A DNA stretch of 8,526 nt from Oxalobacteraceae bacterium UBA7693. Lineage in GTDB: Bacteria > Pseudomonadota > Gammaproteobacteria > Burkholderiales > Burkholderiaceae_D. The DNA lies in assembly GCA_002482715.1 (NCBI GenBank), contig DLGN01000161.1:19746-28271 (forward strand), read 5' to 3'. Below the pieces are notes generated by a model, which did no database searches, was not told the origin of the DNA, and saw only the letters and a program-made list of their open reading frames with translations. Below, one piece after another: positions 1 through 5,438 of the stretch (the first letter of the stretch is position 1; each line of letters opens with the position of its first letter). The position numbers and the translations under genes are program-made.

Positions 1-2
1 AT

Positions 3-1382
3 GCGGCTAGTGCAGCAACATATCAAAATGCTGTGTCTGCAAATGAAAGTGCGACAGCATGTCTAAGCGCAGTCACAACAACAGGCGAAAACAAAGAAGA
101 TTGCGAAGCCGCATTAGCTTCCACCGTAGCCGCAAAAGATGCCGCGCAAGATTATGAAGAGGCTGCAAACTTATCAAAAATTGACGCAGAAGAAGCCAAA
201 GATTTGGCGCAAGCAGCGGCGGCGCAAGTTGACGTTGCGGGTGCGTTAGCTGGCTTGCCACCGCGCGTGGGTAGTGAATTAAAAGTGGTGCGAGTTAAAG
301 CTGATGGCACAGGTTTTGAATATGTTGAATATATTCAACGATTGCATGTACTGTCAGCGGCGGCAGCTACAAAAAATGCAATCACATCAATGTTGCCTAT
401 ACTTGACTTAGCTGTGAGCACTATAAATAGCTTGGATGTAAAGAAGGTATTAGTTACCCCATCTGGTTTTTTATCGTATTTTTCAGCTGCTTCTGACTAC
501 TGCGAAACATCCTCGGGCGGCGCAACTTGGGTTCAGAGAACTATTGGCGCAGCCGCAGCAGGTAATCCGTGGACGCTAGTGAATAACGGTAATAACGTTA
601 TAGCTTTTACCCGAATAGCATCCCCCAACACATTTTTGCGATATTCATCAGATGGCGGAATAACTTGGAGTATCGATATAGCGCTGACAAACATTTGGTT
701 CGAGTATGTAGCTTATGTAAACACAGGCAAGTGCTTAGCAGTCCAAGGCGGCCAGTGCAAGATAAGTACCGATAATGGTGTGACTTGGGGGGCAGCCCAA
801 ACAATACCTCACACGCCTGCCGGTATTGGTGTAATTGCACTAGGTGATACCTTTGTAAGCATCCGGCCAGATTCAGCCACTTACTATACAAGCACCACCG
901 GGCTGACGGGTAGCTGGACTGCAAGGACACTGCCAGACGGCATTACCGCGAATAAGGTATGGGAGGACGGTGCTGGTGGGCTGGTGGTAGTGTCAACTAC
1001 TACATCAAAAAATCTACGGTACACAACCGATGGAGTTACTTGGATTGATGCAGGTTTTAGTCAAGACTCAATGAAGTACGGTGGGCTGTCGGCAGCCGCA
1101 AGTAATGCAGCTTCGTTTGTGTGTCCAGTGCGCATCAATGGTTGCTGGGTTCTATTTAATGGTACTTCAGCAAATGGTGGGGCGGGTGCGTGGGTTAAGT
1201 ACGGCAACAACACGTGGGTTCCCATGCTCGTAGATTGTGGGAACCTAGCTAACACTGACAATACAAGAACGCTTGTAGCTGTTAAGTCAACTGGCACAGT
1301 TGTCATCAAAGAAGCAGCTGCAAACAATAAAGCGCATCTTGTTATCGCAGGCTCAACAAAATGTATCGGCCACTTCATTTAA
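3..1382 (+). CDS. Phage tail fibre / receptor-binding protein, 5' end missing
   Basis: The reading frame is open to the left edge, so the true start lies outside the window; the GTG at 33 is only an internal codon. The first ~75 visible residues are rich in Ala, Glu and Asp (for example AAKDAAQDYEEAAN), typical of the trimeric coiled stalk of tail fibres. A linker of the kind common in such fibres follows (GLPPRVGSELKVVRVKADG). The rest is a Gly/Ser/Thr/Trp-rich beta domain with Asp-box motifs SSDGGITW, STDNGVTW and TTDGVTW, plus weaker relatives (SSGGATW, GLTGSW). Asp boxes mark blades of sialidase/BNR-like beta-propellers. The likely role is binding a surface polysaccharide or receptor at the tail tip. 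I see no clear catalytic set, so enzymatic cleavage is not supported. The lysis genes follow on the same strand, as expected for late genes. Confidence 0.85.
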   Translation, partial: AASAATYQNAVSANESATACLSAVTTTGENKEDCEAALASTVAAKDAAQDYEEAANLSKIDAEEAKDLAQAAAAQVDVAGALAGLPPRVGSELKVVRVKADGTGFEYVEYIQRLHVLSAAAATKNAITSMLPILDLAVSTINSLDVKKVLVTPSGFLSYFSAASDYCETSSGGATWVQRTIGAAAAGNPWTLVNNGNNVIAFTRIASPNTFLRYSSDGGITWSIDIALTNIWFEYVAYVNTGKCLAVQGGQCKISTDNGVTWGAAQTIPHTPAGIGVIALGDTFVSIRPDSATYYTSTTGLTGSWTARTLPDGITANKVWEDGAGGLVVVSTTTSKNLRYTTDGVTWIDAGFSQDSMKYGGLSAAASNAASFVCPVRINGCWVLFNGTSANGGAGAWVKYGNNTWVPMLVDCGNLANTDNTRTLVAVKSTGTVVIKEAAANNKAHLVIAGSTKCIGHFI

Positions 1383-1391
1383 GGATAAATC

Positions 1392-1829
1392 ATGTTTTAC
1401 AAATACAACTTTGCAGGTTGGTATGCGGGCTCAACAGATCAAGAGCAAGACCGCACAACAGACATTGCACCGACGAATTTAGCGGTGACGGAGGTCGAAG
1501 GCGAGATGCGCTCCAACTTCACCGGCTACGAGTGGATACAACTGCCATACGTGCATAGTGTTGAACCAACTCCAGCAGATGCTGTGCCAGTTTTTGTAAC
1601 GCGTCGGCAAGCAATACAACAGTTGATTTGGGAAGGGTTGGATGATGATGTACAAGCGGTGATCAATGCCATACCTGATCTAGTGCAGCGTAAACTCATG
1701 CAAGCATGGTACGACGAGTCCCAAGTTTTCGAGCGTAATCGAGCGGAAATTATGGCAGTCTGGACAGCACTGGGGCGTACGCCAGCCCAGCTTGATCAGA
1801 CTTTTATCGATGCCGCCAAGCGTGTGTAA
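1392..1829 (+). CDS. Small phage tail-associated protein (tail fibre assembly-like)
   Basis: The 145-residue product starts 9 bp after the tail fibre stop. An AAGGA ribosome site overlaps that stop at 1381-1385, six bases before the ATG, so the two genes are likely cotranslated. The N-terminal half (residues 1-65) is Tyr/Trp/Thr-rich and ends in a Pro-rich hinge. The C-terminal half (from about 68, VFVTRRQAIQQLIWEGL) is helical, with the pattern RRQA...L...GL...V..AI...D....QAWYDES..FERN. This pattern recurs in phage proteins encoded just after tail fibres, commonly labelled tail fibre assembly or hypothetical. A role as chaperone or accessory of the neighbouring fibre is inferred from position. 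No catalytic motif is visible. Confidence 0.75.
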   Translation: MFYKYNFAGWYAGSTDQEQDRTTDIAPTNLAVTEVEGEMRSNFTGYEWIQLPYVHSVEPTPADAVPVFVTRRQAIQQLIWEGLDDDVQAVINAIPDLVQRKLMQAWYDESQVFERNRAEIMAVWTALGRTPAQLDQTFIDAAKRV

Positions 1830-1835
1830 CTCGGC

Positions 1836-1994
1836 ATGAACTTAAACAGCGAAATCGTCAGCAATATCATTAGTGATGATGATTTCATCGTAATTATTCA
1901 AAACGGTGAGGTGGTTAAGACATTGATTTGTCTACCTTATAGTCAAATTTTTGGGGGTGTATATGCAGCCGATCAAAGCATTTCTTGTAAGTAG
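1836..1994 (+). CDS. Possible 52-residue phage protein
   Basis: A short ORF starts 6 bp after the previous stop and overlaps the start of the next gene by 32 bp in another frame. The product is acidic and rich in Ile and Val (SDDDFIVIIQNGEVVKTLIC). That composition fits a real small protein better than random out-of-frame translation, and the ORF fills the otherwise empty gap before 1963. Against it, there is no good ribosome site before the ATG (the upstream bases are CTCGGC), and I recognise no family. If real, it belongs to the late transcript between tail and lysis genes. Confidence 0.35.
   Translation: MNLNSEIVSNIISDDDFIVIIQNGEVVKTLICLPYSQIFGGVYAADQSISCK
1915..1943 (+). promoter_or_regulatory. 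Possible promoter before the lysis cassette
   Basis: TTAAGA (1915-1920), a 17-bp spacer and TATAGT (1938-1943) resemble a sigma-70 -35/-10 pair, with 4/6 and 5/6 matches. It would start transcription just before the gene at 1963. Support is only the consensus match and position; late genes may instead be read through from the tail operon. Confidence 0.25.
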
Positions 1995-2265
1995 TTTTAC
2001 CCTGTTGCGGCACGGCTTAAATCAAATGTTTATTTCGTTTGATCAATTACTCAATGTTTGGCTGTTTCCATTTTCATGGAACACCTGGGCCGATGAGACT
2101 TTCAGTAGTCGCTGCGGTCGCTTGCAGCATCGTTACCCGTACAAGATTTTTGGATTCATTGTTGATCTCTTGTTCTATTTTCAAAACAACGACTTAGAAC
2201 ACTGTCGACGGGCTTATGAGAAAGAAAAAACGCGCTATCACTTTCCTCCAGAGATGCGCAAATAG
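1963..2265 (+). CDS. Conserved small phage protein of the lysis region, function unknown
   Basis: A 100-residue product. I chose ATG 1963 over the in-frame TTG at 1951 because a G-run (GGGGG, 1953-1957) sits five bases upstream as a ribosome site. The N-terminal part is hydrophobic (about 4-35, with ISFDQLLNVWLF). A motif with WADETFSSR follows (about 42-50), then another hydrophobic stretch (KIFGFIVDLLFYF, about 61-73), then a charged tail (CRRAYEKEKTRYHFPPEMRK). Short proteins with the pattern ...FDQLLN...DET.SSR...G......D.LFF...H...AY..E....P.E.R are common beside phage lysis genes, but their function is unknown. It may be membrane-associated. Database names for this type vary and should not be trusted. 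Confidence 0.75.
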   Translation: MQPIKAFLVSSFTLLRHGLNQMFISFDQLLNVWLFPFSWNTWADETFSSRCGRLQHRYPYKIFGFIVDLLFYFQNNDLEHCRRAYEKEKTRYHFPPEMRK

Positions 2266-2289
2266 AAAACCAATTAACCAGAGGTCAGA

Positions 2290-2556
2290 ATGCAAGACAA
2301 GCCGCTAGATAAAAAAATACGATTCGACGCAACGATCAATCTGGGTCACGTGCTCACATTTTTCGGATTCATTGCGACGGGCTTGGGCATGTGGCAAGCG
2401 ATGGACAAGCGTGTCGTTGTGCTAGAAGAATCGCGCGTTGTACAAGCTGCAACGGACCGTCGACAAGGCGCAGAGCTGTCAGATAACAAAAAAACGGTGC
2501 GCGAAGATCTAAAAGAAATTAGCGCGAAATTGGATCGATTAATCGAAAGAAAATAA
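2290..2556 (+). CDS. One-TM coiled-coil phage membrane protein (possible lysis accessory)
   Basis: An 88-residue product with a GAGGT ribosome site at 2281-2285. A short cationic N-terminus precedes one membrane segment (about 19-38, HVLTFFGFIATGLGMWQAM). A highly charged helical region follows (40-88), ending in a heptad-like stretch (REDLKEISAKLDRLIERK) that probably forms a coiled coil. The stop shares one base with the endolysin start (TAATG), so translation is coupled. Similar small proteins lie just before phage endolysins. A role as a one-TM holin, antiholin or accessory is inference; the clearer holin candidate is the gene at 2999. Confidence 0.75.
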   Translation: MQDKPLDKKIRFDATINLGHVLTFFGFIATGLGMWQAMDKRVVVLEESRVVQAATDRRQGAELSDNKKTVREDLKEISAKLDRLIERK

Positions 2557-3002
2557 TGAAAAATAGCCGTGACTTAAAAGACTTGATACCCGTGGTCGCT
2601 GCGAAGTGTGCAGCGTTTGTGAGCGCATGCAAAGAGCAAGGCATCGACATTCTAATCACATCGACCTTGCGTGATAACGAATCGCAAGCAGCGCTCTACG
2701 CTCAGGGGCGTACCGCAATAGGGCGCAATCCGCGTCTCGAAAAACCGCTTGGCGACACTGTCACTAATGCCAAAGCCGGAGAGTCATACCACAACTATGG
2801 TTGTGCATTTGATTTTGTCCCGATGGTTAATGGCAAGGCCCACTGGGATGACCTACGCACATTCAGCAAGTGCGGTGTGATCGCAGAAAGCTTGGGTTTG
2901 GTGTGGGCAGGACGCTGGAAAAATTTTAAAGAACTCGCACACTGCCAATACACCGGTGGTTTGACATTGCAGGACCTCAAAAATGGGAAACAAGTCAAAT
3001 GA
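2556..3002 (+). CDS. Phage endolysin, M15-family zinc peptidase (L-Ala-D-Glu / VanY-like)
   Basis: A 148-residue single-domain protein. It carries the M15 zinc motif SYHNYGCAFD (His79 and Asp86 as ligands) and the second motif ELAH (Glu126 as catalytic acid/base, His129 as third ligand). The preceding TSTLRDNESQAALYAQGR segment (about 35-52) is the usual substrate-side element of this family. The length matches compact phage M15 endolysins. Members hydrolyse the peptide stems of peptidoglycan, often the L-Ala-D-Glu bond; the exact bond cannot be read from sequence. No signal peptide is present, so export to the murein should depend on a holin, and membrane-protein genes flank it on both sides. 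It overlaps the previous stop by one base and the next start by four (ATGA). Confidence 0.93.
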   Translation: MKNSRDLKDLIPVVAAKCAAFVSACKEQGIDILITSTLRDNESQAALYAQGRTAIGRNPRLEKPLGDTVTNAKAGESYHNYGCAFDFVPMVNGKAHWDDLRTFSKCGVIAESLGLVWAGRWKNFKELAHCQYTGGLTLQDLKNGKQVK

Positions 3003-3325
3003 TGTCAATGCAGCCCATGCACATCATTTTAGTGATCGCACTCATTTTGATTGCAGTCAGCTTTTGGCGCGCTCACAAAACACCTGGCTTCGAATTTAAT
3101 GCTTTTGATTTGATTATGAGCAAAGGCAAGGTGGACAAAATCGCGGTCGCCTTTATGTTGGTGCTAATCCTGTCATCGTGGGTGATTGTCGATCTGCAAG
3201 TGCATGGAAAATTAACCGAGGGCTATTTCGCGATCTATACCGGGGCATGGATAACGCCACTAGTCGCAAAAGTCGTCTTTAACAAAACGGAGCCGGTGAA
3301 AATTGATGAACTCTCTAAAACTTAA
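2999..3325 (+). CDS. Three-TM membrane protein, candidate holin
   Basis: A 108-residue protein starting at ATG 2999, overlapping the endolysin stop (ATGA); a second ATG directly follows at 3002, and dual starts are a known feature of holin/antiholin pairs. Three hydrophobic segments are visible: about 8-23 (HIILVIALILIAVSFW), 46-65 (VDKIAVAFMLVLILSSWVIV) and 75-93. A polar loop containing FNAFDLIMSKGKV separates the first two, and the tail is charged (KTEPVKIDELSKT). Size, topology and position between endolysin and spanins fit a holin that forms the inner-membrane lesion. I cannot assign a named holin family, so this is a context call. Its end overlaps the start of the Rz-like gene. Confidence 0.7.
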   Translation: MMSMQPMHIILVIALILIAVSFWRAHKTPGFEFNAFDLIMSKGKVDKIAVAFMLVLILSSWVIVDLQVHGKLTEGYFAIYTGAWITPLVAKVVFNKTEPVKIDELSKT

Positions 3326-3803
3326 AATAATTGGCGCCGCGATTTTGGCGGTATCGCTTTTCTTTTGTGTTCGTTGGGTTGCTGGACTTCCTGAGTCGTG
3401 GCGAGAAGAAGGTCGAATGGAAGAGCGCGAGGCATATCGCAAAACCTCGACCGCTGCAGTTGCAGAACGTGATCGCGAATTTAAACAAATCGCAGCAGAT
3501 TTAAAAACGGAAAGAGAAAATCATGAAAAATCAAAAGTCGAACTTGATGCAAAGTTTCATAATTATGTCGCTGATGTGCGTGCTGGCCGCGTGCCAGGGC
3601 TGCGCATCAACAGAAGTAGTATATGTCCCAGTGGAGCAGAAAAAGCACCCAGCACCAGCGGAACTGTCGAAGAAGCGACAGTTAGACTCCCAAGACAAAT
3701 TGAGGAAGATCTTTTCAAATTCGGGCACGACAGAGACCAAGTGATAAAGGATTTCGAGGATTTTAAGCAAGAGGTTCGGATTGCTAAGTGCTTTGCTGAT
3801 TAG
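3306..3803 (+). CDS. Rz: Rz-like inner-membrane spanin (i-spanin)
   Basis: A 165-residue product. ATG 3306 is preferred over the in-frame TTG at 3303, with GGTGA (3295-3299) as ribosome site. One N-terminal membrane anchor (about 8-27, IIGAAILAVSLFFCVRWVAG) precedes a long charged helix (about 33-91, with REEGRMEEREAY and AERDREFKQIAADLKTE) likely to form the periplasmic coiled coil. The C-terminal part (128-165) is again helical and charged. This is the architecture of Rz-type spanins, which join the inner membrane to an outer-membrane lipoprotein partner and fuse the membranes in the last step of lysis. The call is strengthened by a lipoprotein gene nested in the +1 frame. Its last ~12 codons are repeated 255 bp downstream, so its present 3' end may have been altered by an insertion. 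Confidence 0.85.
   Translation: MNSLKLKIIGAAILAVSLFFCVRWVAGLPESWREEGRMEEREAYRKTSTAAVAERDREFKQIAADLKTERENHEKSKVELDAKFHNYVADVRAGRVPGLRINRSSICPSGAEKAPSTSGTVEEATVRLPRQIEEDLFKFGHDRDQVIKDFEDFKQEVRIAKCFAD
3523..3744 (+). CDS. Rz1: Rz1-like outer-membrane lipoprotein spanin (o-spanin), nested in Rz
   Basis: A 73-residue ORF lying wholly inside the Rz-like gene in the +1 frame, with a purine-rich ribosome site (GGAAAGAG) before ATG 3523. The N-terminus is a lipoprotein signal: MKNQKSN, a hydrophobic stretch (about 11-22), then the lipobox LAAC with Cys24 as the predicted lipidated residue. The mature protein is about 50 residues, polar, with a Pro-containing segment (VPVEQKKHPAPAEL), as in many Rz1 proteins. 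It would sit in the inner leaflet of the outer membrane and bind the Rz C-terminus across the periplasm. Fully embedded Rz/Rz1 pairs are an established spanin arrangement, and lipobox plus location make the call firm. Confidence 0.87.
   Translation: MKNQKSNLMQSFIIMSLMCVLAACQGCASTEVVYVPVEQKKHPAPAELSKKRQLDSQDKLRKIFSNSGTTETK
3767..3796 (+). repeat. Direct repeat copy A, within the Rz 3' end
   Basis: This 30-bp stretch matches 4022-4051 at 28 of 30 bases; the only differences are at the tenth and eleventh positions. It encodes the Rz C-terminus (QEVRIAKCFA). The offset between copies is exactly 255 bp. Confidence 0.9.
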
Positions 3804-3969
3804 CTATTGAGTTAGCCTCCATAACTAACTTAAGCATGGCATCAAGATACTTGTCAATTTCAGCGCAATTGTGATCGCGAATTCCCCCCCGATTTACGCA
3901 GTGACCTTCCGAATCAAATTCGGCGGGAATTAATTCTGGCGCTGAAGGTGCTTTTAATTTGGTTCCCAT
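3784..3969 (-). CDS. Possible 61-residue protein of an inserted segment
   Basis: A - strand ORF starting at ATG 3967-3969 with GGA five bases upstream. Its stop lies inside direct repeat copy A and overlaps the 3' end of the Rz-like gene tail to tail. The product is acidic with a plausible fold-like composition (APELIPAEFDSEGHC early, KYLDAMLKLVMEANS near the end). It matches no family I know. A 14-codon ORF (MKELNKGLEIWEPN, ATG at 3998, AGGG ribosome site, stop ending at 3954) overlaps its start in another frame. One extra T would fuse the two into one longer protein, so this may be a frameshifted gene or a coupled leader peptide. It occupies nearly all of the 255-bp segment between the repeats. 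Confidence 0.4.
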   Translation of the reverse strand: MGTKLKAPSAPELIPAEFDSEGHCVNRGGIRDHNCAEIDKYLDAMLKLVMEANSIANQQST

Positions 3970-4019
3970 ATTTCCAGTCCCTTGTTGAGTTCCTTCATGA
4001 TGCCCTGCTTAACGCTAGC

Positions 4020-4061
4020 TTGCAAGAGGTGTGGATTGCTAAGTGCTTTGCAGAAGGGTGA
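4020..4061 (+). pseudogene. Displaced remnant of the Rz 3' end
   Basis: In the same relative frame as the Rz-like gene, this segment reads LQEVWIAKCFAEG followed by TGA, against KQEVRIAKCFAD and TAG at the end of the intact gene. Differences fall in single codons. It appears to be the original or an alternative 3' end of the spanin gene, separated from its body by the 255-bp insert. No start codon with a ribosome site supports separate expression. Confidence 0.6.
4022..4051 (+). repeat. Direct repeat copy B
   Basis: The second copy of the 30-bp repeat at 3767-3796 (28/30 identical). A 9-bp inverted repeat, GCTTAACGC (4007-4015) and GCGTTAAGC (4065-4073), brackets this copy. Confidence 0.9.
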
Positions 4062-4074
4062 TCTGCGTTAAGCC

Positions 4075-5004
4075 CTAACTCCAGATTTCATAGTAAATTT
4101 TTCTTCCTGTCTCATCATCTATTTGAATAAATGCTTCAGGTTTATCTATTTTGCACCCGCCATGTGCAATATCTAACAAGGTCAATTCCTCGGTAGGTGT
4201 ATTAAGTGGCCAATGCATCCTAAATTTATAGGTCAAAGATGGCCAAATTAACGATGCATATGAAATTCCATTTTCGTCATCTTCAATTGACGAGCAAAGA
4301 ATACCAACTAAGCTTCCATTTTTATCATAGACGGGGCCCCCACTCATTCCTCCGGTGCTCGAAACGTCTATCGCCAAGCACGGCCAAGGAAGCATAATGC
4401 GGTCTCTACCGTTAGGGAAAACTTCGATAACGTGACCCTTTGATATCCATACCGCACCCTCAGTAAAGGCGCCATTTTCTCGATTTCTAAATTTATCTTT
4501 GCTAGCTTTGAAGCCGCAAATGGTAAGTTCTTCACCAATGGCTGGTGTTCTGGTTGAAATCTGAGATAGTGAGAAAAGATTATTTCTTGGCGGCTTTGAG
4601 CAGAATTCTAATGCTAAGATAGAAATGTCACTATTTTCGCAGCAGGTCGTTGCTTTGATCTCCCATATCTGCAAACCATCTTTAGTTATTCCAAAGCATA
4701 TAGGTGTTACCTTCCCGTTAGCTATGTTTTCTAAATGCGGGAATATTACGTGTGTTGCGCAAAATGCGACACCTGGTGCAATCAGAACACCTGATCCCAG
4801 TATCTCGATTTCCTCTGAAGTTCTAAATGAGATTTGAATAAGAATCCCGTTGAAATATTCCCAGTTTTTTATAGTTGTTGTGCCCTTGTTAATATTTCCT
4901 AAAATAGGTCGATGGGTGAAACTTATCGGATTTTTTGGAGTTGCTTTTAGTGGTGATGTAGTTCGTCCAAATGCGCCATAGGATTTATTTTTTTGTTGTC
5001 TCAT
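4075..5004 (-). CDS. Stand-alone trypsin-fold serine protease (S1/HtrA-like), prophage cargo
   Basis: A 309-residue protein with a complete chymotrypsin-type triad: His85 in APGVAFCATHVI, Asp126 in ENSDISILAL, and Ser221 in the signature GGMSGGPVYD. Spacing and order fit trypsin-like or HtrA-type peptidase domains, which cleave peptide bonds through a Ser-His-Asp relay. About 50 basic/polar residues precede the domain and about 65 follow it (from about 245). There is no signal peptide, membrane segment or PDZ domain, so it probably acts in the cytoplasm, unlike DegP/DegS. It converges with the late genes and is divergent from the 103-residue gene. The gene is visibly more AT-rich than the lysis genes, suggesting separate acquisition. 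No good ribosome site precedes ATG 5004. Function in the lysogen is unknown; a defence or exclusion role is only a guess from position. Confidence 0.88.
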   Translation of the reverse strand: MRQQKNKSYGAFGRTTSPLKATPKNPISFTHRPILGNINKGTTTIKNWEYFNGILIQISFRTSEEIEILGSGVLIAPGVAFCATHVIFPHLENIANGKVTPICFGITKDGLQIWEIKATTCCENSDISILALEFCSKPPRNNLFSLSQISTRTPAIGEELTICGFKASKDKFRNRENGAFTEGAVWISKGHVIEVFPNGRDRIMLPWPCLAIDVSSTGGMSGGPVYDKNGSLVGILCSSIEDDENGISYASLIWPSLTYKFRMHWPLNTPTEELTLLDIAHGGCKIDKPEAFIQIDDETGRKIYYEIWS

Positions 5005-5056
5005 TTTGTTCGAACCATATGTTTATTAGTCATTTTTATTTTAGCCTATGAATGCA

Positions 5057-5086
5057 TTAAAAATCCTAAATTTGTCATGTTATACT
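5057..5086 (+). promoter_or_regulatory. Possible promoter for the 103-residue gene
   Basis: TATACT (5081-5086) matches the -10 consensus at 5/6. TTAAAA (5057-5062), 18 bp upstream, is a weak -35. The start point would fall near 5093, inside the palindrome at 5085-5100. Confidence 0.3.
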
Positions 5087-5100
5087 GATTATTTAATCAG
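5085..5100. promoter_or_regulatory. Palindrome, possible operator between divergent cargo genes
   Basis: CTGATTA-TT-TAATCAG is a perfect 7-bp inverted repeat with a 2-bp centre. It overlaps the end of a candidate -10 box and the predicted start point of the + strand cargo gene, in the region between the divergent protease and 103-residue genes. That is where a repressor dimer would bind. AT-rich 7-bp palindromes also arise by chance, so the regulatory reading is tentative. Confidence 0.3.
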
Positions 5101-5108
5101 TGTTTATT

Positions 5109-5420
5109 ATGAAATGCCACATGCTAAAAATGCGGGAAGGTGGGGTTGCAATCCCTAAGAATCGCCTGTTCGATCGCTTCAATCCCTTAATGTTGGGTGT
5201 TCTGAGTCTGCGAGAAACGACCGACAATCAATTACATCGCATGTGTAGAACTGCTAAATTTGAGACTGGCCCATATCCAGCCTATTTGTTTGATGCTCAG
5301 ATTCTCTGGATTGAGGGAGATCGTTTTGTGCTTACCGGATTTGAGCGGTTCAAGACCCATAATGGAGATGCTGAGTATGCACAATCGTGGCTGATTATTC
5401 TAAACGAAGCTTTGGTTTAA
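5109..5420 (+). CDS. Unrecognised 103-residue cargo protein
   Basis: I chose ATG 5109 over the in-frame GTG at 5100; neither has a convincing ribosome site. A GGAAGGTGG run lies a little inside the gene (about 5146-5154) but no normal start codon follows it in frame. The product is a small soluble mixed alpha/beta protein with no signal peptide or membrane segment. It has a basic N-terminus, a segment with LSLRETTDNQLHRMCRT, and a C-terminal half of beta-like strands (AYLFDAQILWIEGDRFVLTGFERF, then YAQSWLIILNEAL). The ordered alternation of hydrophobic strands argues that it is real. I recognise no family. It lies between two - strand cargo genes and converges with the DUF4145 gene across an 18-bp gap, so it is expressed independently of them. 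Confidence 0.65.
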   Translation: MKCHMLKMREGGVAIPKNRLFDRFNPLMLGVLSLRETTDNQLHRMCRTAKFETGPYPAYLFDAQILWIEGDRFVLTGFERFKTHNGDAEYAQSWLIILNEALV

Positions 5421-5438
5421 CTAGCGCCTCCATTCAAT

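Noticed and set aside
607..930. 107-codon - strand ORF opposite the tail fibre gene
   Set aside because: It lies wholly opposite a clearly coding frame with Asp-box repeats, and its product has an arbitrary Leu/Ser/Tyr/Cys-rich composition.
1061..1378. 105-codon - strand ORF at the end of the tail fibre gene
   Set aside because: It is a mirror of the coding strand with no ribosome site or recognisable domain.
3531..3770. 79-codon - strand ORF opposite Rz/Rz1
   Set aside because: Two supported genes already use this DNA on the + strand, and the product shows no signal or motif.
4007..4073. 9-bp inverted repeat GCTTAACGC / GCGTTAAGC bracketing direct repeat copy B
   Set aside because: It is a perfect match, but 9-bp arms about 50 bp apart are expected once or twice by chance in a window this size, and it does not bound the 255-bp insert. 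Kept only as a note.
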